The position numbers and the translations under genes were made by a program. A DNA stretch of 5,524 nt, taken from NCBI GenBank assembly GCA_029931995.1, contig JAOZQX010000118.1, positions 1 to 5,524 of the forward strand. Reading direction: 5' to 3'. Numbering within the stretch: the stretch's first letter is position 1; the number at the start of each line of letters is the position of its first letter. This DNA is from Bacteroidales bacterium (lineage in GTDB: Bacteria; Bacteroidota; Bacteroidia; Bacteroidales; GCA-2711565). Below the pieces are notes generated by a model. It was not told the DNA's origin. It worked only from the letters and a program-made list of their open reading frames with translations, and did not search any database. This document shows positions 1 through 5,524 of this stretch, one piece after another.

Positions 1-500
1 TAAATAACGGAAGTTATTTTCACAAATAGAATTCGGTAAGCCCATAAAATTAGTGATAGCAAAGCGAACAGAAGTACGAGTAAAAAATTTAGTTCTAATT
101 CATACTTAGGGAAAAGGTATATTACGGATAGTGAAAAAAATAATGGAATCGAGATTAAGTAAAGCAGAAACATTGCTAATCCAAATTGCTCCTTAAAGAT
201 ATTTCCATCGCGCATTAATTGATTGGAATAATTGCGAGCCCAAAATGCTTTAAATAATTCGCTAAAACGTTTACGGAATAAAAACTTTGAGATGGCTAAT
301 AAGATGAACCCAATTAATAATAAAAGGGTTACCCAATCGCCCGAATGCTTTTCTTTTGTGGAAACTGTAAAATCATTTACAGGTGATTCAGTAATAAATG
401 ATGATGGTTTTCGACTCACTGAAGTTGAATCAAGGGAAACAGCTATGTCAGCAAGTGCAAGGCTGTCGTTAATTGTATTAAAACTAGAATCCACTTGCAT
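1..500 (-). CDS. DUF4271-like multi-pass membrane protein (C-terminus cut by window edge)
   Basis: An open frame runs leftward from an ATG at 500-498 to the window edge without a stop, giving 166 residues. Residues 1-55 are polar and rich in Ser, Thr and Asp. Hydrophobic segments follow at about 57-74, 108-130 and 138-160. Between the first two is a basic, aromatic stretch (about 75-104) containing RKRF, FKAFWARNYSNQL and the RDGNIFKEQF segment. A soluble head, then a basic loop, then several membrane helices with a 'lmrdgn' segment before the second helix fits the DUF4271 family of Bacteroidota inner-membrane proteins. I assign this from memory of the family, not a search. The function is unknown. 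From memory, homologues often lie next to hemD (uroporphyrinogen-III synthase), which would be outside this window. The frame stays open upstream of 500, but no better start is visible. There is no Shine-Dalgarno, as is usual in this phylum. The plus-strand frame at 232-510 is its shadow. Confidence 0.75.
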   Translation of the reverse strand, partial: MQVDSSFNTINDSLALADIAVSLDSTSVSRKPSSFITESPVNDFTVSTKEKHSGDWVTLLLLIGFILLAISKFLFRKRFSELFKAFWARNYSNQLMRDGNIFKEQFGLAMFLLYLISIPLFFSLSVIYLFPKYELELNFLLVLLFALLSLILWAYRILFVKITSVI

Positions 501-667
501 GAGGGTATAGATTAATTTTTTAGGTTTAATTTGTAAAAATAATGATAATTTTTGTTCATTCGTATGTGTAAAAAATTTCAATGCTTTATTAAGAAAAAGA
601 ATTTTAATTGTGCATAAAATTTTAAAAACTCAAATCTGATGTAAGGAATTCTGATAAATTATTTTTA

Positions 668-675
668 TATGTTTG
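668..675 (+). promoter_or_regulatory. Bacteroidota-type -7 element upstream of adk
   Basis: TATGTTTG matches the Bacteroidota housekeeping -7 consensus TAnnTTTG exactly. Transcription would start near 682, giving a leader of about 45 bases before the adk ATG at 728. No convincing TTTG -33 element lies 19-21 bases upstream, so this is a half-match. The whole 501-727 gap is very AT-rich and contains no gene I can support. I found no exact promoter match for the leftward gene starting at 500. Confidence 0.5.
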
Positions 676-727
676 TGCATATGTTTTTACTATAAAATTT
701 ATCTATTAACAACCTAATTATTTATAT

Positions 728-1294
728 ATGTTTAATCTTATTCTTTTTGGCCCTCCTGGTTCTGGTAAAGGAACCCAGTCAGTAAAAATTGCAGAAAAAT
801 ATCAGCTAAAGCATGTTTCAACTGGCGACATATTACGTGCTGAAGTAAAAAATGAAACAGAACTTGGAATAAAAGCCCGAGATATCATGGAACGCGGTGA
901 GTTGGTTCCTGATGAGTTATTGATTCAAATATTACATTCTGTAATGGAAAATAATAAAGATGTAAAAGGATTTATTTTTGATGGATTTCCAAGAACAATT
1001 GTACAAGCTGGTGCACTTGACAAATTAATGACTAAATTAAATGTTGGAATTTCGAATGTGATATCGTTGGATGTTGCTGATGAAGAAGTAATTGCTCGCT
1101 TATTGAAACGTGCTGAAATTGAAAGCCGCAAAGACGACAATAAAGAAACAATCAATAATCGTTTGAGTGTTTACAAAAACCAAACATCTCCTTTGCTTGA
1201 TTATTATACTAAGCAAGATAAGCTCATAAAAATTGTTGGAGTGGGGTCGATTGATGATATTTTTAACTCAATTTGTGAGAAATTAGACAAATAA
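728..1294 (+). CDS. adk: Adenylate kinase, short-lid form
   Basis: The 188-residue product catalyses the reversible phosphotransfer ATP + AMP = 2 ADP in the cytoplasm, balancing the adenylate pool. The family signatures are in order. The P-loop GPPGSGKGT is at residues 8-16, with Lys14 binding phosphate. The AMP-binding residues are Thr32, Arg37, Arg89 (in FDGFPRT, 84-90) and Gln93. The nucleotide and lid arginines are Arg124, Arg128, Arg134 and Arg145. The lid (about 126-138) is short and has no zinc cysteines, unlike the roughly 215-residue E. coli enzyme. The length is normal for the 185-195-residue short class found in Bacteroidota. The product starts directly before the first beta strand, so the ATG at 728 is right. 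No Shine-Dalgarno is visible, and a TAnnTTTG element lies 53 bases upstream of the ATG. The gene stands alone on the plus strand, divergent from the membrane protein gene and convergent with the sirtuin gene. All key residues are present. Confidence 0.97.
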   Translation: MFNLILFGPPGSGKGTQSVKIAEKYQLKHVSTGDILRAEVKNETELGIKARDIMERGELVPDELLIQILHSVMENNKDVKGFIFDGFPRTIVQAGALDKLMTKLNVGISNVISLDVADEEVIARLLKRAEIESRKDDNKETINNRLSVYKNQTSPLLDYYTKQDKLIKIVGVGSIDDIFNSICEKLDK

Positions 1295-1299
1295 GTTCC

Positions 1300-1333
1300 T
1301 TTTAAACCCACAGCTTAAGTTGTGGGTTTAAAA
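1300..1333. terminator. Perfect 13-bp hairpin between convergent adk and sirtuin genes
   Basis: The arm 1300-1312 (TTTTAAACCCACA) pairs without mismatch with 1321-1333, around an 8-base loop GCTTAAGT. It lies 5 bases after the adk stop and 13 bases beyond the sirtuin stop, so it could end transcription from both sides. There is no long U-tract after the stem: the T residues are inside the arms (TTTAAA). It is therefore weaker in form than the terminator at 5434-5466. It could also be a REP-like palindrome; see the findings. Confidence 0.65.
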
Positions 1334-1346
1334 TAAATAGTTGTTT

Positions 1347-2099
1347 TTAATCTGTCAAATATAAATGCTTTCCGATAGCAGCCATTATTTCAGTGGCTTT
1401 TCCTTCTAAATATATATCAGTAATAGTGTCTGTAAATTCTGATTTCTGAACATTAATCTCAATAATCAAACAGTTATTTTCTTTTGCTTTAATAGGTATT
1501 TCGTTTGCCGGATAAACTTCAGCATTTGTTCCGATGATAAGTAATACATCTGCTTTTTGTGTTTCTTCTTTGGCTCTTTTTAATGGGAAATGTGGAAGAG
1601 GTTCATTAAAAAAAACGATATCGGGTTTCAAAATCCCTTTGCAAACAAAGCAAGTAGGAGGTAAAAAATTCAAATCAGCAAAAGCCATATCAAATTCTGA
1701 GGAACACTCTGTGCATGATAAAGTGCGAGAAGTGCCATGCAATTCATACACATGTTTTGATCCTGCTTTTTGATGTAAATTGTCAATATTTTGTGTAATA
1801 ATAGATTCAAGAAAACCACGTTTCTCCATTTTAGCCATCACTTCATGTGCAAGGTTAGGTTTGGCTTCATCAAATTTATCGTAAAAAACTTCTTTGATTT
1901 TTTTCCAGGATTGGAGGGGTTTTTTAGAAAAATATTCAATTTCCACGAAAATAGGGTCGTGATCATTCCACAAGCCGGACTCCCCACGAAATGGCTGAAT
2001 GCCACTTTCGACAGAAATACCTGCTCCAGTAAAACCAACAGCATATTTAGCTGTTCGAACGGCCTCGGCAGCTTCGAATATTTTTTCTTTTAATGTCAT
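1347..2099 (-). CDS. cobB: Sir2-family NAD-dependent protein deacylase (CobB-like sirtuin)
   Basis: The 250-residue product should remove acetyl or related acyl groups from protein lysines, consuming NAD+ and releasing nicotinamide and O-acyl-ADP-ribose in the cytoplasm. NAD-binding motifs are GAGIS (25-29) and PFRG (36-39). TQNIDNLH is at 102-109, and the catalytic His121 lies in ELHG. Four zinc-binding cysteines are Cys129, Cys132, Cys150 and Cys153. Then come LKPDIVFFNE (157-166), GTNAEVYPA (190-198, where most relatives have GTS) and IEIN (213-216). The length suits a minimal bacterial sirtuin. The helix before AKPN (79-82) lacks the Tyr-x-x-Arg pair that marks SIRT5/CobB-type desuccinylases: my by-eye alignment puts Lys69 and Phe72 there. 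This points to deacetylase rather than succinyl/malonyl specificity, but it is inference. The gene starts 18 bases after the stop of the upstream synthetase-acetyltransferase gene, so it is very probably co-transcribed with it. That gene is a plausible opposing enzyme. Confidence 0.93.
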   Translation of the reverse strand: MTLKEKIFEAAEAVRTAKYAVGFTGAGISVESGIQPFRGESGLWNDHDPIFVEIEYFSKKPLQSWKKIKEVFYDKFDEAKPNLAHEVMAKMEKRGFLESIITQNIDNLHQKAGSKHVYELHGTSRTLSCTECSSEFDMAFADLNFLPPTCFVCKGILKPDIVFFNEPLPHFPLKRAKEETQKADVLLIIGTNAEVYPANEIPIKAKENNCLIIEINVQKSEFTDTITDIYLEGKATEIMAAIGKHLYLTD

Positions 2100-2117
2100 G
2101 TAAATGATAGCTTCTGT

Positions 2118-4802
2118 TTATTTCAGATCACGATAAACATCTACGGTTCCGTCTGAGTTAAATTTAATTCTGAATTCCATCTTTTTGAACACAGCAATCA
2201 TTGCCTGATTATCCTTGGTTGTTTGAGCATAAAAGGTTTTTAATTCCCATTGTTTTGCAATCTCCAAACAATATTCGGTAAACATAACTCCAAGTTCTTT
2301 TCGTTGCCAGTTGTCTGTAATCAAAACGGCATACTCAGCAATTTCATGATCAGGATCGGCAATCATGCGCCCAACACCAATCAGCTTACGTTTTCCTTCT
2401 TCCATGATCTCAGCAACGATAGCTATTTCACGGGCATAATCGATATAGCAAAACTGTGTTGCAATTTCATGCGAATCGAAATGGAAATTATAACGGAAAC
2501 GCGAATAAATGGCTTCTTTCGAACAACTGCCCAGTAATTCTAACCAAAGTGGCTCATCTTCCGGTTTTATTGGGCGAAGAATGATTTGTGTTCCATCATT
2601 CAAACGTTCTGTTTTAACATACTTTTCCGGATAAGGATGAAGTGCCAAATGAGAATATTGTGGAATTGGATTTTCCAAGATTTCTTTATCTAATACCACT
2701 CTAGCATCCAAAGCAATAACATCTTCTTCGCTCACTAATATTGGGTTAATATCAAGCTCCTCAATTTCAGGATAATCAGCGGCCAGGTACGATAAGCGGA
2801 TCATTACCTCAATCAATTTATCAATGTTCTTAGGCTTCATTCCACGATAACCTTTAAGCATTGGATAAATCTTCAAGGACTCAAGCATTAATCGCGCCAA
2901 GCGTTCGTTTAATGGAGGAAACCCTAGAGCTGTATCATTGATGAGGTCGGCTCCAACGCCACCCATACCGGCTAGAATTACAGTGCCAAAAACGGGATCT
3001 TTTTTAATTCCCAGAATGAGTTCAACCCCATCTTTATTGTTGCACATGGATTGTAAAGTAACCCCGCTGATTTTTGCTTCAGGCATTTTATCACTAACAT
3101 TTCTCATAATTGAGCGATAAGCAGAAACAACACCTTTTTCACCTCCAATATTTAGTACTACACCTCCAATATCTGATTTATGTATAACCTCTGTTGATAG
3201 AACTTTCATAACACAGGGGTAGCCTAATTTATTGGCAATTTTGATAGCATCTCGTTCGTTATTTGCAGTAGTTGGACTCGAAGATTTTATGCCATAAGAT
3301 TCAAGGAATTTTTTTGAATCAACCTCCGATAAAACCTTCCCTTTGCTTTTCATCGTTTGGTTAAACTCTTCACGAAGATTTTGGCGATCGTAATTGAATC
3401 GAACCGGGACATCTTTGGGCGTTTCAAACAATACCTCAAGATTTCGTGAGTAATTTACTAAAGTCATAAATGCATCAATGGCTTGTTCGGGAGTTTCATA
3501 AGCAGCTATTCCGGCATTATTAAAAACTGAAATTCCTTCGCGCATGCTTTTTCCACCCATCCAGGCGGCCATTATTGGTTTTGAATTTGTTTCTGCTATT
3601 TGAGCAATTTGTCTAGCTGTTTCGGTAGGCTGAGTCATCGCCTGAGGAGTGAGAATTACCAAAACTGCATCAACATTTGGGTCTTCAATAACAATTTTTG
3701 TAGCATCAGAATATCGTTTCGGGTCAGTATCTCCAATAACATCTACCGGGTTTCCGCGCGACCAAAAGTGGGGGAGGAATGCGTTTAATTTTTGGATGGT
3801 TTCCTCTTCTAATTTAACTAGTTTCCCTCCTTTAGAAATCAGCGTATCTGTGGCCATTACACCTGGTCCGCCTGCATTTGTAACAATCGCTAAATTGGGT
3901 CCTTTAGGGATGCTTTTACGACCAATCAAATCCGTAAAATTGAAAATATTTCCGATGTCATAAACTCTGGCCATTCCCGCTCTGCGGAATACAGCATCAT
4001 AAACAGTGTCTTCTGAAGCAATAGCTCCTGTATGTGAGGAAGCAGCCCTAGCCGATTCGGGGAAACGACCTGCTTTATATACAATGATTGGCTTTTTGCG
4101 TGCAAATGCTCTGGCGGCCGTCATAAATTTACGAACATCTTTTATTTGCTCAACATAAAGTATAATCGATTTGGTGTTTGAATCCTGACCAAAATAATCA
4201 AGCAATTCACCAAAACTTAAATCCATGGCATTACCAATGGAAACAAAATTTGAGAACCCTATGTTTTCTTCTTCGGCCCAATCAAGTAATGAGCTACCCA
4301 GTGCACCTGATTGAGAAATAAAAGCAATATTCCCTTTTTTAGGCATATTTCGAGCGAAGCTCGCATTCATATTTATGCCTGGATTGATTACACCCATACA
4401 GTTAGGCCCAATCACACGCATGTCTGGGTATTTGTCAACAATATCTTTAACCTGCTGTTCCAGTTTTTTTCCTTCTTCTCCGATTTCTTTAAATCCGGCG
4501 CTCATAATAATGATGCCGTTAATTCCGGCCTCACCGCATTCTTCTACCAATTGGGGGACTAGTCTTGATCCGGTTGTGATTACTGCCAAATCAGGTGTTT
4601 TAGGTAAGCTTTTTACATTTGGGTAACAGGGAATTCCCATTACTGCTTCGTATTTTGGATTAACCGGATAAACCACTCCGCGAAAGCCACCACCTACTAA
4701 ATTACTCAAGGTAATACCACCCACGCTTTTTGGATCGGTCGGAACTCCGATCAACGCGATACGTTGTGGCCTGAAAATACTGTTTAATTTACGAATACCC
4801 AT
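2118..4802 (-). CDS. ADP-forming acyl-CoA synthetase fused to a GNAT acetyltransferase domain (Pat/PatZ-like)
   Basis: Residue numbers count from a GTG at 4832 (904 residues). I prefer the ATG at 4802 (codon 11, 894 residues), because a TACTTTTG promoter element ends at 4832 and would put the transcript start inside the longer frame. Domains in order: a CoA-binding Rossmann domain (about 14-140, ALIGV at 26-30, IGPNCMG at 141-147); succinyl-CoA-ligase-like domains (about 165-460, ISQSGALG at 172-179, NAGGPG at 319-324); an ATP-grasp domain (about 499-715, GIKKDPVFGTVILAGMGG at 608-625, DINPILV at 694-700); and a GNAT domain (about 743-900). The alpha-type phosphohistidine His267 (SSHTGA), its likely partner Glu228, and the beta-type His551 (HKSDIGG) are all present. 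The ligase half could therefore make acetate or another acid plus ATP from acyl-CoA, ADP and phosphate, or run in reverse. The domain order matches enteric Pat, which acetylates AMP-forming acetyl-CoA synthetase. The GNAT cofactor loop is unusual (QRKELG, 843-848). The acyl substrate cannot be read from the sequence. A sirtuin gene follows 18 bases downstream. Confidence 0.9.
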   Translation of the reverse strand: MGIRKLNSIFRPQRIALIGVPTDPKSVGGITLSNLVGGGFRGVVYPVNPKYEAVMGIPCYPNVKSLPKTPDLAVITTGSRLVPQLVEECGEAGINGIIIMSAGFKEIGEEGKKLEQQVKDIVDKYPDMRVIGPNCMGVINPGINMNASFARNMPKKGNIAFISQSGALGSSLLDWAEEENIGFSNFVSIGNAMDLSFGELLDYFGQDSNTKSIILYVEQIKDVRKFMTAARAFARKKPIIVYKAGRFPESARAASSHTGAIASEDTVYDAVFRRAGMARVYDIGNIFNFTDLIGRKSIPKGPNLAIVTNAGGPGVMATDTLISKGGKLVKLEEETIQKLNAFLPHFWSRGNPVDVIGDTDPKRYSDATKIVIEDPNVDAVLVILTPQAMTQPTETARQIAQIAETNSKPIMAAWMGGKSMREGISVFNNAGIAAYETPEQAIDAFMTLVNYSRNLEVLFETPKDVPVRFNYDRQNLREEFNQTMKSKGKVLSEVDSKKFLESYGIKSSSPTTANNERDAIKIANKLGYPCVMKVLSTEVIHKSDIGGVVLNIGGEKGVVSAYRSIMRNVSDKMPEAKISGVTLQSMCNNKDGVELILGIKKDPVFGTVILAGMGGVGADLINDTALGFPPLNERLARLMLESLKIYPMLKGYRGMKPKNIDKLIEVMIRLSYLAADYPEIEELDINPILVSEEDVIALDARVVLDKEILENPIPQYSHLALHPYPEKYVKTERLNDGTQIILRPIKPEDEPLWLELLGSCSKEAIYSRFRYNFHFDSHEIATQFCYIDYAREIAIVAEIMEEGKRKLIGVGRMIADPDHEIAEYAVLITDNWQRKELGVMFTEYCLEIAKQWELKTFYAQTTKDNQAMIAVFKKMEFRIKFNSDGTVDVYRDLK

Positions 4803-4831
4803 CTCAATATTTTTTATTGTGAATTGTTTCA

Positions 4832-4839
4832 CAAAAGTA
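4832..4839 (-). promoter_or_regulatory. Bacteroidota-type -7 element for the synthetase-sirtuin operon
   Basis: Read on the minus strand, 4839 to 4832 is TACTTTTG, an exact match to TAnnTTTG. The predicted transcript start is near 4825, about 23 bases before the ATG at 4802 and just inside the longer frame that begins with GTG at 4832-4830. No clear TTTG -33 element is present at the usual distance. The element decides the start-codon choice for the synthetase gene. It suggests the operon can be transcribed independently of the lipoprotein gene upstream. Confidence 0.5.
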
Positions 4840-4895
4840 ATAAAGATTAAGCAATTCGTGAGAACTAAAAAGAAATAAAATTTAATTAAGAGAGA

Positions 4896-5363
4896 TTAAT
4901 CAATAACTATTGTAGATTCAAAATTTTGATGGAAATTGATCTCAAACTGAAAATAATCCTCTCCCATTTTCTGTATTTTGATTAAATAATTTGAAGTGGA
5001 AAGAGAGCCAATAGTCAAATTAAAATCATATGGGCAAATACAATGACATCCATATTCAGATTCATCCTCGTTAATAATAATCGTATTGTTATTAACAGCG
5101 CAAATTACACTCAGAATTCCTGGACAACAATTAAACATGGAGTTCTTGTGGGTTATTTGCAATTGATTTTGATTAATTGCTTGCAATTCTATGCTTTCTA
5201 CTAATTCATCTTTGAAAGTACTGTTGAGGCAATCGGAATGTGAAAATTGCAATATTTGAATATTGCCCGTTTCTTGATTCTGAATTTCCTTATCATTTTT
5301 ATTGCAACCCGATGAAAAGAAAACTATTCCAAGAATTAAAGTGAGTTTTAATAACGATTTCAT
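4896..5363 (-). CDS. Small cysteine-rich lipoprotein of unknown function
   Basis: The ATG at 5363-5361 gives 155 residues. It begins with a textbook lipoprotein signal: Lys2 and Lys6, a hydrophobic core at about 7-16, and the lipobox SSGC with lipidated Cys20. A longer frame back to 5450 would run into the terminator hairpin and bury the signal, so I reject it. After Cys20 the chain reads NKNDKE, a charged stretch resembling the surface-export signals of Bacteroidota lipoproteins, so outer-membrane anchoring, possibly facing outward, is likely. The mature part has seven further cysteines: Cys45, the pair Cys79-Cys80 (FNCCPG), Cys88, and Cys106, Cys108 and Cys110 in the tight cluster CHCICPYDFN. 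It ends in alternating hydrophobic residues typical of beta strands. I recognise the C-x-C-x-C-x-YD pattern only loosely from uncharacterised Bacteroidota lipoproteins and assign no function. Disulfides or metal binding are both possible. It lies 93 bases upstream of the synthetase ATG on the same strand. Confidence 0.8.
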   Translation of the reverse strand: MKSLLKLTLILGIVFFSSGCNKNDKEIQNQETGNIQILQFSHSDCLNSTFKDELVESIELQAINQNQLQITHKNSMFNCCPGILSVICAVNNNTIIINEDESEYGCHCICPYDFNLTIGSLSTSNYLIKIQKMGEDYFQFEINFHQNFESTIVID

Positions 5364-5433
5364 AACGGTACTTTTTAATAGGTTATATCTTTTAAGATGA
5401 AAAATTAAATAAAATGGTTGCGTGGGGGGTAAT

Positions 5434-5466
5434 AAAAAAAACCCGCTCATTTGAGCGGGTTTTTTT
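5434..5466. terminator. Strong intrinsic terminator, symmetrical
   Basis: CCCGCTCA (5442-5449) pairs perfectly with TGAGCGGG (5452-5459). The stem is flanked by eight A residues on the left and seven T residues on the right, so either strand carries a GC-rich stem followed by a U-tract. It lies about 20 bases past the stop codon of the gene at the right edge and 70 bases before the lipoprotein ATG. Its main job is probably to end that right-hand minus-strand transcript and separate it from the lipoprotein gene. Confidence 0.9.
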
Positions 5467-5485
5467 ATTTGCTTAGTAAGAGATA

Positions 5486-5524
5486 TTAAGCCTTTTTGGG
5501 TGTTTTACCATAATGGTAAGAACA
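5486..5524 (-). CDS. C-terminal end of an unidentified protein (cut by window edge)
   Basis: On the minus strand a frame enters from the right edge and stops with TAA at 5488-5486. Its last twelve residues are CSYHYGKTPKKA. A strong terminator begins about 20 bases after the stop, which supports a real gene end in this frame. The short basic tail would suit a small ribosomal or nucleic-acid-binding protein, but twelve residues are too few to name it. Confidence 0.45.
   Translation of the reverse strand, partial: CSYHYGKTPKKA

Noticed and set aside
232..510. Plus-strand open frame of 92 codons
   Set aside because: It lies wholly opposite the partial membrane protein gene (1-500, minus), has no recognisable domain, and is explained as its shadow.
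925..1155. Minus-strand open frame of 76 codons
   Set aside because: It is antisense to the conserved core of adk and shows no motif.
1838..2044. Minus-strand open frame of 68 codons
   Set aside because: It is in an alternative frame inside the sirtuin gene, whose own frame carries all the conserved motifs.
3649..3963. Plus-strand open frame of 104 codons, with similar ones at 1534-1773, 1791-2093, 2250-2537, 2938-3120, 3600-3788, 4311-4562 and 4375-4626
   Set aside because: All lie opposite strongly supported minus-strand genes (synthetase-GNAT and sirtuin) and have no family motifs.
5387..5398. Short inverted repeat ATCTT-TT-AAGAT upstream of the lipoprotein
   Set aside because: It has only 5-bp arms with a 2-base loop in AT-rich DNA and is expected by chance.
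5400..5407. TAATTTTT on the minus strand as a -7 element for the lipoprotein gene
   Set aside because: The last consensus base G is missing, and such a run is common in AT-rich sequence; not enough to call.
5364..5450. N-terminal extension of the lipoprotein by 29 codons from an ATG at 5450
   Set aside because: The extension would start inside the terminator hairpin and place the lipoprotein signal internally; the ATG at 5363 gives a normal signal peptide.

Overview
This is an AT-rich bacterial window. It most likely comes from the phylum Bacteroidota (Bacteroidetes). The reasons are: a DUF4271-type membrane protein, which I know from that phylum; a short-lid adenylate kinase of about 190 residues; two matches to the Bacteroidota -7 promoter consensus TAnnTTTG; no clear Shine-Dalgarno sequences; and a lipoprotein whose start resembles Bacteroidota export-signal lipoproteins. 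I cannot place it below phylum.

Layout, left to right. A membrane protein gene (DUF4271-like, minus strand) runs off the left edge at base 1 and begins at 500. A 227-base AT-rich intergenic region holds a promoter for the divergent plus-strand adk (728-1294). A perfect 13-bp hairpin (1300-1333) separates adk from the convergent minus-strand pair. That pair is a large ADP-forming acyl-CoA synthetase with a C-terminal GNAT acetyltransferase domain (2118-4802, reading leftward), followed 18 bases later by a Sir2-family protein deacylase (1347-2099). Upstream of them on the same strand is a small cysteine-rich lipoprotein (4896-5363). Next comes a strong bidirectional-looking terminator (5434-5466), and at the right edge the last 12 codons of another minus-strand gene.

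The most interesting part is the pair at 1347-4802. The synthetase-GNAT fusion has the same domain order as the Pat/PatZ lysine acetyltransferases of enteric bacteria. In those bacteria, Pat and the sirtuin CobB act as opposing enzymes on acetyl-CoA synthetase and other proteins, but their genes are unlinked. Here the probable acetyltransferase and the probable deacylase lie in tandem and are probably co-transcribed. The synthetase half keeps both phosphohistidine motifs expected of a working ADP-forming enzyme. The GNAT half has an unusual acetyl-CoA-binding loop. So the protein may be an active acyl-CoA/ATP-producing enzyme, an acetyltransferase, or both.

I see no mobile element, CRISPR array, tRNA or rRNA. 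Apart from this pair and the uncharacterised lipoprotein, the region looks like ordinary chromosomal housekeeping content.
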